Part shown: piece by piece, positions 1 through 5,365 of the stretch
Layout of the letters: each line of letters begins with the position of its first letter
How positions within the stretch are numbered: position 1 is the first letter of the stretch
Assembly (NCBI GenBank): GCA_003644265.1
Contig: QNBX01000101.1
Coordinates: 1 to 16,767 of the forward strand
DNA: 16,767 nucleotides
Origin: Planctomycetota bacterium
GTDB lineage: Bacteria > Planctomycetota > B15-G4
Reading direction: 5' to 3'
The notes under the pieces: generated by a model
Told to the model about the DNA's origin: nothing
Seen by the model: only the letters and a program-made list of their open reading frames with translations
The model's database searches: none
Made by a program: the position numbers and the translations under genes

Positions 1-114
1 GCCCGACGGGCCTACGGCTTTCACAGCGCACAGGCGCTCATCTCCATGCTCTTTCTCTGCTGCGGGGGCATCGAACTCGAACCGGCCCTCCCCGACTCAC
101 CCCTCAAAACGTGA
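1..114 (+). CDS. C-terminal end of a probable transposase (partial, cut by window edge)
   Basis: An open frame enters from the left edge and ends at TGA 112-114, leaving 37 visible codons. The residues include ARRAYGFHSAQALI followed by MLFLCCGGIELEPALP. An Arg-Arg-Ala-Tyr-Gly-Phe motif near a short hydrophobic stretch is the kind of C-terminus seen in DDE transposases, ISL3-like ones in particular; that is recalled family knowledge, not a search result. Only the tail is visible, so catalytic residues cannot be checked and it is unknown whether the gene is intact. It lies 16 bp from the 3' end of a tRNA gene on the other strand, a common neighbourhood for mobile DNA. It could instead be the end of an unrelated small protein. 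Confidence 0.45.
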   Translation, partial: ARRAYGFHSAQALISMLFLCCGGIELEPALPDSPLKT

Positions 115-124
115 GGAGAGCCAG

Positions 125-130
125 AAAAAA
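125..130 (-). terminator. T-run just after the tRNA-Gly 3' end
   Basis: Read on the minus strand, the tRNA CCA end is followed at once by six T residues. With the tRNA acceptor stem, or an RNase cut, upstream, this could end transcription. No separate strong GC hairpin precedes it, so the terminator call is tentative. Confidence 0.3.
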
Positions 131-205
131 TGGAGCGGGTGATCGGAATTGAACCGACGACAATCACGTTGGCAACGTGATGCTCTACCACTGAGCTACA
201 CCCGC
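131..205 (-). tRNA. tRNA-Gly (anticodon GCC)
   Basis: The minus strand reads as a complete cloverleaf. The acceptor arm GCGGGTG (from 205) pairs with CACCCGC (ending at 135), and the D arm has GCTCAGTGGTAGAGC. The anticodon stem TCACG/CGTGA encloses the loop TTGCCAA, which gives anticodon GCC for glycine codons GGC and GGT. The T arm contains GGTTCAATTCC. The discriminator base is T and the CCA end is encoded (131-133). The length is 75 nt with CCA. GGC is the dominant glycine codon in this GC-rich genome, so this should be a heavily used tRNA. A sigma-70-like promoter lies just upstream and a T-run just downstream, so it looks like a single-gene transcript. Confidence 0.97.
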
Positions 206-223
206 TCGCGGTCAGATGGGCGT

Positions 224-253
224 GTCGTACAAGGAAGCGGCCCTCGGGGTCAA
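224..253 (-). promoter_or_regulatory. Sigma-70-like promoter of tRNA-Gly
   Basis: On the minus strand TTGACC (253-248) matches the -35 consensus at five of six positions. An 18-bp spacer separates it from TACGAC (229-224), a weak -10. The -10 ends 18 bp before the tRNA 5' end, a normal distance for a short leader. Confidence 0.55.
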
Positions 254-332
254 GGGTTCAGTGCCAAGAGCATCTGATTGAGCCGGTCCGCCGGCCGTCT
301 TCACCACCTCCATTTCCGCGCTGACGCTCGCC

Positions 333-1508
333 ATGCTCGACTGGTTCGCCTGCCTGTTGGCACCTCGGCTGCCCTCGCTGCTGGAGTTCGCGGCCGGTCC
401 GTTGCCCGAGCCCGCGGCGGCGCCCGAGCTGGCCGCGCGAGCCTCCGCAGCCCATGACGCGGCGCTGGCGCTGCCGTTTCATCCCCGGGGCCAGACCGAC
501 CCCTACAAGTTGTTGATGGGCATGGGCTGCCGCGACCTCGTGACGCGCGAGGCCGACCAGCACCCCGACACGGCCGGGCGCACGCCCAACTACGACGGGC
601 TGCCCTTCGAGCCGGTGGAGATCCCCCTGGGCGAGGGCCGCCCGGTGCTCACCGGCCAGCGCTCCACCGGCGCCCCGGGCGCACCCGTGGTGCTGGTGGT
701 GCACGGCCTGTTCGACAGCCACGTGAGCGGCTACGTGGTGGAGCTGGCCGAGTCCCTGCGGCGCATGGGCTTTCACGTGCTGGCGCTCGACCTGCGCGAT
801 CACGGCCGCCTGCGCGGACGCCCGCCGCCGCTCAGCCTGGGCCTGGAGGAGGGCCGCGACCTGTTCCTGGCCGCTCGCACCCTGGCCCGGGCGGAGGGCT
901 GCTCCGTGGGCCTGCTGGGCCTGTCCTACGGCGCCCACTGCGCCGTGCGCGCGGCCTACGAGGCCAGCGCCGCCGGCGAGCCCGAGGTGCTGCGTGGCGG
1001 CGTCATGGCCATCTGCGGCCCGCTGGACGTACGCGAGGCGCTGCTGGCCTTCGACGACAGCGCGCGCCTGCCCCGGCCGCGCGGGCTGCAGCAGCGCGCC
1101 GTCTTTGCCGGGCTGCTGTCCACCATGGGACGCCACCTGAGCCTGCGCCTGGGCGAGGCCGGCCAGCGCGGCCGCCGGGGCGAGCTGTACCAGCGCTACG
1201 TGCGCGACGTGGTCATGCCGCGCCTGCCGGGCACGCCCGAGCAGATGCACGACTTCCTGGGGCTGGCCCGCTCGGCCCGGGCCGGCATCACCGACCAGAT
1301 CCGCGTGCCCACGCTGCTGCTGCACCCGCTGGACGACCCGCTGGTGCCGGTGCAGCACTTGCGCGCGGCCCTGGCCGCCGCCGACGGCAACCCCTGGGTG
1401 GCGGGCCGGGAGCTGCCCGCCGGAGGGCACGTCGGCCTGCCCGCCGTGGACCCCGAGGGCACGCTGGCGCTGCTCGGCACCTGGTTCGGGCTGCTGCGCG
1501 ACGGCTAG
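333..1508 (+). CDS. Alpha/beta hydrolase, YheT-like
   Basis: The 391-residue protein has the marks of an alpha/beta hydrolase. An oxyanion-side motif VVHGLFDSHVSG lies at about 122-133, the nucleophile elbow GLSYG has Ser198, an acid Asp334 or Asp335 sits in HPLDDPLVP, and the catalytic His366 is in GGHVGL. The DDP and GGHVG pair is typical of the YheT/UPF0017 branch (esterase-like, substrate unknown); assignment to that branch is from memory of the family. The first 90 residues are an extra helical N-terminal part also found in that group. There is no signal peptide, so it should be cytoplasmic. ATG 333 is the first start after the tRNA promoter region; no clear Shine-Dalgarno sequence is visible. 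It converges on thiD with a 21-bp gap and is therefore transcribed alone. Confidence 0.85.
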   Translation: MLDWFACLLAPRLPSLLEFAAGPLPEPAAAPELAARASAAHDAALALPFHPRGQTDPYKLLMGMGCRDLVTREADQHPDTAGRTPNYDGLPFEPVEIPLGEGRPVLTGQRSTGAPGAPVVLVVHGLFDSHVSGYVVELAESLRRMGFHVLALDLRDHGRLRGRPPPLSLGLEEGRDLFLAARTLARAEGCSVGLLGLSYGAHCAVRAAYEASAAGEPEVLRGGVMAICGPLDVREALLAFDDSARLPRPRGLQQRAVFAGLLSTMGRHLSLRLGEAGQRGRRGELYQRYVRDVVMPRLPGTPEQMHDFLGLARSARAGITDQIRVPTLLLHPLDDPLVPVQHLRAALAAADGNPWVAGRELPAGGHVGLPAVDPEGTLALLGTWFGLLRDG

Positions 1509-1529
1509 GCGCCACGCAGCGCGGGCCCC

Positions 1530-2372
1530 TCAGCCCTTGGCCAGCCGCTCGATGTCGTCCTCGCCCACGGGGGCAAAGAAGTCCAGCATGCGGCTGCCGC
1601 GCCCGACGTAGCGCGCGCCGACGATGGCGCCAGCCACGTAGTTCTTGGCCAGCTCCACCGCGTCCTCCAGCGGCAGCTTGCGCGCCATCAGCGCGGCGAT
1701 GGCCGAGGCCAGGGCGCAGCCCGTGCCGTGCACCGAGCGCCGCCGTGGCACCCGCGGCAGCGAGAACAGCAGCACCTCCTCACGCGTACCCAGGATGTCG
1801 ACCGCCTCATCGCCGGACAGGTGGCCGCCCTTGATCAGCACCGCCTTGGGTCCAGCGCGGAGCAGCAGCTCGATCACCTCCTGGGTGTCCTTGCGCACGC
1901 GGGCCACGGTGGTCCCGGCCAGCTCGGCGGCCTCGGTCACGTTGGGCGTGATCAGCGTGGCCAGCGGCGCCAGATGGCGCATGAACACGGCCACGTCGTC
2001 CCGCGGCAGCACGCGCGCTCCGCTGGAGGCCTGCAGCACCGGGTCCACGATGATAGGGATGCCCTTGCGCGCCAGGGGCGCCAGGGCGCGCGCCACCTCG
2101 CGCACCATCTCGCCCGTGGCCAGCATGCCCACCTTGACCGCCGCCGGGCGCAGGTCGGTCATGAGCGCGTCGAGCTGACGCTTCACGAGCTTGGCGCCCA
2201 CCGGCTCGATGGAGCGCACGCCGCTGGGCCCCTGCACCGTGAGCGCCGTGGGCACGGCCGCGCCCGAGAGCCCGAAGCGCAGGAAGACCTTCAGGTCGGC
2301 CTGGATGCCCGCACCACCCGAAGGGTCAGACCCCGCGATGGACAGGGGAACAAGAGGGCGCTTTGAGCTCAT
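1530..2372 (-). CDS. thiD: Hydroxymethylpyrimidine/phosphomethylpyrimidine kinase
   Basis: The 280-residue protein performs the two ATP-dependent phosphorylations that turn 4-amino-5-hydroxymethyl-2-methylpyrimidine into its pyrophosphate for thiamine synthesis. Visible family motifs are the N-terminal substrate and nucleotide segment GSDPSGGAGIQAD (14-26), KVGML (80-84), VDPVLQASSG (109-118), TPN (142-144), KGGH (181-184) and the anion-hole HGTGC (215-219) with Cys219. The length is close to the usual 260-280. ATG 2372 overlaps the stop of the upstream gene in an ATGA arrangement, which fixes the start and suggests translational coupling. No other thiamine gene is visible, and I see no TPP riboswitch (no CUGAGA-type core) upstream of the pair. 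It is a ribokinase-fold enzyme, cytoplasmic. Confidence 0.95.
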   Translation of the reverse strand: MSSKRPLVPLSIAGSDPSGGAGIQADLKVFLRFGLSGAAVPTALTVQGPSGVRSIEPVGAKLVKRQLDALMTDLRPAAVKVGMLATGEMVREVARALAPLARKGIPIIVDPVLQASSGARVLPRDDVAVFMRHLAPLATLITPNVTEAAELAGTTVARVRKDTQEVIELLLRAGPKAVLIKGGHLSGDEAVDILGTREEVLLFSLPRVPRRRSVHGTGCALASAIAALMARKLPLEDAVELAKNYVAGAIVGARYVGRGSRMLDFFAPVGEDDIERLAKG

Positions 2373-3031
2373 CGAAAGCCAGCCGCGAGGAGTGAGTCCA
2401 CGGCGCTGCTGAGCAGCGCCGGATCGGGGATCGGGTCGGTGTCGAGGGTGGCCTCAACGGCTCGGCCGGTCAACTCCGCCAGACGCGGCAGGTCGAGTGC
2501 CCCCAGGCCCGGCGGCAGGCCACCCTCGCCACCCGCCACATCGTCCAGGCTGATGCCCCGCAGAAAGCGCCCCACCCGCTCGAACCAGAGCACGTCATCG
2601 CTCCCCGCCAGCAGCGCCCGCGAGGGCACGTGCCACCAGCCCACTCCCAGGGCGGACACATCCTCCAGCGCCAGGCCCATGGCATCGGGCTCGGCCAGCG
2701 GCCCCTCGGCCGGGGTGGTCAACGAGAGGCGCAGCCCGGGCTGGGCGCGGCCCAGGTCGAACAGCTCCTGGCAGACCTGCTCCAGGTCCATGTCGGAGGG
2801 CAGATCGAGCACCAACGCGTCGGTCCGAACGCTCGAAGCTGCGGCGATTCCGCGGCTTCGATGCTCCCAGGCGGCGCGCACACCGACCGCCGGGACCACG
2901 TTGAGCGCCGACGCCCGGGCGCCCTCAACGGCGCAAAGCAGCGCGTTCTGAAGCTTCAAACGCCCGAGCGCGGCGCAGACGGAGGGCCCGTCGAGGGCGG
3001 CGGCAGCCAGGCAGGCGGTGCCGAGGATCAT
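2369..3031 (-). CDS. Possible sugar-phosphate isomerase/epimerase-like TIM-barrel protein
   Basis: This 220-residue gene is translationally coupled to thiD: its TGA overlaps the thiD ATG. The residues alternate short hydrophobic strands (ALNVVPAVGV, TDALVLDLP, LRLSLTTP) with helices, and a late segment reads GRFLRGISLDDVAGGEGGLPPGLG followed by ALDLP (about 154-182). A strand with 'sLDD', then a loop rich in Gly and Pro leading to 'G..DLP', resembles the end of xylose-isomerase-like TIM barrels. The usual metal ligands of that family are not obvious, and the protein is shorter than the normal 260-290, so it may be diverged or non-catalytic. ATG 3031 is the only sensible start after the divergent promoter region; the ribosome site is weak (GGGGCC). 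The function is unproven. Coupling to thiD could mean a salvage or regulatory role, but that is inference. Confidence 0.7.
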   Translation of the reverse strand: MILGTACLAAAALDGPSVCAALGRLKLQNALLCAVEGARASALNVVPAVGVRAAWEHRSRGIAAASSVRTDALVLDLPSDMDLEQVCQELFDLGRAQPGLRLSLTTPAEGPLAEPDAMGLALEDVSALGVGWWHVPSRALLAGSDDVLWFERVGRFLRGISLDDVAGGEGGLPPGLGALDLPRLAELTGRAVEATLDTDPIPDPALLSSAVDSLLAAGFR

Positions 3032-3068
3032 GATCGGGGCCCCAACATCGGACGGATCCGGGCGTCTA

Positions 3069-3090
3069 GAGTGCCGCTGACTCAGCACTC
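3069..3090. promoter_or_regulatory. Interrupted palindrome in the divergent promoter region
   Basis: The 81-bp space between two divergent genes contains GAGTG-CC-GCTGA-C-TCAGC, whose last C begins CACTC. The inner arms GCTGA/TCAGC flank a single C, and the outer arms GAGTG/CACTC complete the symmetry except for a two-base bulge. It lies 23 to 44 bp before ATG 3113, where an operator or an mRNA leader hairpin would sit. No regulator is identified. Confidence 0.35.
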
Positions 3091-3112
3091 GCGAAAGGTC
3101 CGGAGAATAACC

Positions 3113-4594
3113 ATGGCATGCCGTTTCGTCGCACACCTCACTCTCGCCGTCATCTCGGCAGCGCTGGCCGTCCCGGCCGCCGCCCAGCAGGACGACTTCA
3201 CCGCTCCCCGCCCGCGGGCCGGCCGCGCCCCCGGCGCCCTGAGCTTCAGCGCCGCGCAGACCGACGAGCCGCCCAAGCTGGGCGTGATGGTCAGCGACGA
3301 GGACAACGGCGTGACCATCGAGGACGTGTTCGACGGCTCGCTGGCCGCTTCGGCCGGCGTGCAGCCCGGCGACATCCTGTTCCGCCTGGCCGGACAGCGC
3401 GTCAATGCCATCTCCGACATCCCCGGCATCCTGAGCCAGCACAGCGAGCCCGGTGGCAAGGTCAGCATCACCGTCATCCGCGAGGGTGAGGGCCTGGTGA
3501 GCCTGCACGGCTCGCGCGCCGCGCCGGAAACCGTGGCGCCCCGCAGAGGCGGCAGCTGGGTCTCCGACGAGCCGCAGGGCGCCTTCCTGGGCGTGCAGTT
3601 GGGAGAGTCCTCCGAACACGGCGTGCACATCGCGGGCGTGATCGACAACAGCGCCGCCTGGTTCGTGGGCCTGGCCGAGGGCGACGTGCTCAGCCGCGTG
3701 GGTGAGACGCGCTGCACCTCGGGCGAAGAGGTCGCCGCGGCCGTGGGCGAGCTGTCCGCCGGTGACGTGGTCGAGCTGCGCTGGTCGCGCGAGGGCCAGA
3801 TCACCGAGCGCAGCGTGCGCGTGGGCAGGCGCCAGCCCGAGAACCCCCTGGGCATGCTCTTCGGCCCGGACGGCATGCAGATGGACGAGCTGCACGAACT
3901 GCACGAGCTGCAGTTCGGCGACGGCGACGGCTTCCGCGTCTTCATGGGCGACGAGGCGGGCCAGGGTCACGGCAACCACTTCCGTTTCTCGACCGGCGAC
4001 GGCGACGTCGACCTCTCTGAGCTGCACGAGCATCTCAAGGGCCTCAAGTTGCACCAACGCAACCTGAAGTCGAAGGGACTCGAGCTGCATGAGCTGCGTG
4101 AGAGCCTCCAGGGCCTGCAGGCCCTGGACAGCGACGGCGCGCGCTCCATGCGGATCGAGATCAAGGATGGCACGCTGACGATCGACCGCGACGGCGAGGT
4201 CGAGGTGATCGAGCTGCCCGCTGAGGGCGCGGCGGACGGCGCCAGCTACCAGATGCTGCACAGCAGCGACGGCGCCCTGCGCCTGTTGCCCTCGAGCAAC
4301 GCGGGCACCTACGCCGTCAGCACCGGGAGCGGCGCCAACAACCAGGTCCTGGTGTTCGGTGGCGCCGGCGAGCGCGAAGCCAGCGCTGAGTGCGTAGCCG
4401 TCATCGCATGCGAAGCGGTGGCCGAGTGTGAAGCCGCCGCCGAGTGCGACGTGAGCGTCGAGTGCGAGGCCGCCGTCGAGTGTGACGTCAGTGTCGAGTG
4501 CGAGGCCGCCGTCGAGTGTGACGTCAGTGTCGAGTGCGAGACCGCCGCCGACTGCTGCGAGGCCGAAGAAGAGAGCGACGCAGACCTGCTCTGA
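3113..4594 (+). CDS. Exported two-PDZ-domain protein with a cysteine-hexad tail
   Basis: The 493-residue protein starts at ATG 3113 with GGAG seven bases upstream (3102-3105). A signal peptide (about 1-25: CRF, a hydrophobic core, then VPAAAQQ) sends it out of the cytoplasm. Two PDZ-like domains follow: about 55-125 (KLGVMV, then SAGVQPGDILFRLAGQRV) and about 157-240 (GAFLGVQL, then AAWFVGLAEGDVLSRVG). No protease domain is attached, so it is not a complete DegP-type enzyme. Residues 258-345 are rich in Leu-His-Glu motifs (DELHELHELQ, LELHELRE) likely to form helices. Residues 346-420 look like short beta strands. Residues 425-482 carry eleven cysteines, ten of them exactly six residues apart, in a Glu/Asp/Ala/Val background. 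I infer an exported scaffold or metal-binding protein; no named family fits the whole chain. It is transcribed alone and converges on the next gene. Confidence 0.9.
   Translation: MACRFVAHLTLAVISAALAVPAAAQQDDFTAPRPRAGRAPGALSFSAAQTDEPPKLGVMVSDEDNGVTIEDVFDGSLAASAGVQPGDILFRLAGQRVNAISDIPGILSQHSEPGGKVSITVIREGEGLVSLHGSRAAPETVAPRRGGSWVSDEPQGAFLGVQLGESSEHGVHIAGVIDNSAAWFVGLAEGDVLSRVGETRCTSGEEVAAAVGELSAGDVVELRWSREGQITERSVRVGRRQPENPLGMLFGPDGMQMDELHELHELQFGDGDGFRVFMGDEAGQGHGNHFRFSTGDGDVDLSELHEHLKGLKLHQRNLKSKGLELHELRESLQGLQALDSDGARSMRIEIKDGTLTIDRDGEVEVIELPAEGAADGASYQMLHSSDGALRLLPSSNAGTYAVSTGSGANNQVLVFGGAGEREASAECVAVIACEAVAECEAAAECDVSVECEAAVECDVSVECEAAVECDVSVECETAADCCEAEEESDADLL
4421..4547 (+). repeat. 36-bp tandem repeat coding the cysteine-hexad tail
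   Basis: Units at 4457-4492 and 4493-4528 are identical over 36 bp. A diverged unit precedes them (4421-4456) and a partial one follows (4529-4547). Each unit codes two hexapeptides of the type V-E-C-E-A-A and V-E-C-D-V-S. An 18-bp sub-period extends back to about 4385 in degenerate form. Exact identity of adjacent units, including silent positions, points to recent duplication or active copy-number change. Confidence 0.9.
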
Positions 4595-4602
4595 GCCGAG
4601 CT

Positions 4603-5343
4603 TCAGCGGGGCTCTCGCGGGATGTTCTGCGAGCGCTTGCGCGCAGGCACGCGACGTGAGACCTCCGGCGCAGGCGCGCCCGGCGGCCGTGCCGCGCAGT
4701 CGTCCCCACCAGCGTGAGATCCAGCAGTCGATCCAGCGGGAGCGCGTCCAGCGGGCGAAGCGGAACCGGATCCCGTGCCGCTCGCGGCTCCCGAAGTGGC
4801 ATCGGTCGGCGCGTCGCCTGCTCGGCGGCGCGCCGATCTCACGTTACGGGCCAGGCGGCTGAGCGCAGCTGCGGCATGCTCGCCGCGCGCGGTGTCCGGA
4901 CCGGAGCGCGGGCCGGAGCGCGGGCCGGAGCGCGGGCCGGAGCCCTGGCCGGAGCCCTGGTCGGAGCCCTGATCGGAGCCCTGATCGGAGGCATCGGGGT
5001 CCTGCGCCCCTGCGGCACCCAGCACGCGCCACAGCACGCGCCGGTCGACCTCCTCCAAGGCCGCGAAAGCGCGAGTCTCCACGCTGGCACCGGACCGCGG
5101 CTGTCGGCGCCGATCCGGCTTGCGCAGCGGCACCGCGCGGCGCGCCGCCAGCGTGAGCAGGTCTTCCACGGGATCGAAGGGCAGCAGCTGCCTCGCCAGG
5201 CGCGCGGCGTAGGCCGGTCCGAGCCGCCGGGCCGCCTCGCCGCAGGCACCGACGGCGCGCTCCACCCAGCGCTCGTCCCGCTCATGTTGTGCATCGTTCA
5301 CGGCGTGGTGATGCCGCCGAGCACCGGGGGTCACCGCGGCCAT
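4603..5343 (-). CDS. Unrecognised Arg-rich protein with a tetrapeptide repeat
   Basis: I do not recognise this 246-residue product. The first half is helical and charged (ERWVERAVGACGEAARRLG, a segment ending LARQLLPFDPVEDLL, and ETRAFAALEEVDRRVLWRVLG, to about residue 110) and looks like a real folded domain. Residues 120-148 are a low-complexity linker of DQGS and GPRS tetrapeptides coded by a 12-bp tandem repeat. Residues 155-178 form an Arg-rich helix. The rest is Ala/Gly/Ser/Pro-rich and probably disordered. There is no signal peptide. ATG 5343 lies 22 bp after the purB stop; GTG 5301 (MNDAQHERDERW) is an equally possible start because neither has a strong ribosome site. It is the last gene of the purB-side run and its stop lies 8 bp from that of the convergent PDZ gene. 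The basic character would allow nucleic-acid binding, which is inference only. Confidence 0.65.
   Translation of the reverse strand: MAAVTPGARRHHHAVNDAQHERDERWVERAVGACGEAARRLGPAYAARLARQLLPFDPVEDLLTLAARRAVPLRKPDRRRQPRSGASVETRAFAALEEVDRRVLWRVLGAAGAQDPDASDQGSDQGSDQGSGQGSGPRSGPRSGPRSGPDTARGEHAAAALSRLARNVRSARRRAGDAPTDATSGAASGTGSGSASPAGRAPAGSTAGSHAGGDDCAARPPGAPAPEVSRRVPARKRSQNIPREPR
4903..4986. repeat. 12-bp tandem repeat, seven units, inside a coding region
   Basis: Seven contiguous 12-bp units begin at 4903. Three are GGAGCGCGGGCC, then GGAGCCCTGGCC, GGAGCCCTGGTC and two GGAGCCCTGATC; an eighth, diverged unit (GGAGGCATCGGG) follows at 4987-4998. On the minus strand they code PRSG and then QGSD/QGSG tetrapeptides. 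The unit length is a multiple of three, so copy-number change keeps the frame. Confidence 0.92.
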
Positions 5344-5365
5344 CGATCCCACGTCACCCGCTGGC

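Noticed and set aside
258..1430. Long minus-strand open frame opposite the YheT-like hydrolase
   Set aside because: Gln/His/Ala-rich translation with no family features; it is the antisense shadow of a GC-rich gene.
2369..4261. 630-codon minus-strand frame spanning the PDZ gene
   Set aside because: Only the part from ATG 3031 down to 2369 is gene-like; the rest is antisense to the PDZ gene.
3113..4594. DegP/HtrA protease
   Set aside because: Two PDZ domains are present, but there is no trypsin-like domain with a Ser-His-Asp triad.
4903..4986. CRISPR array
   Set aside because: The 12-bp units are contiguous without spacers and code in frame; this is a protein repeat.
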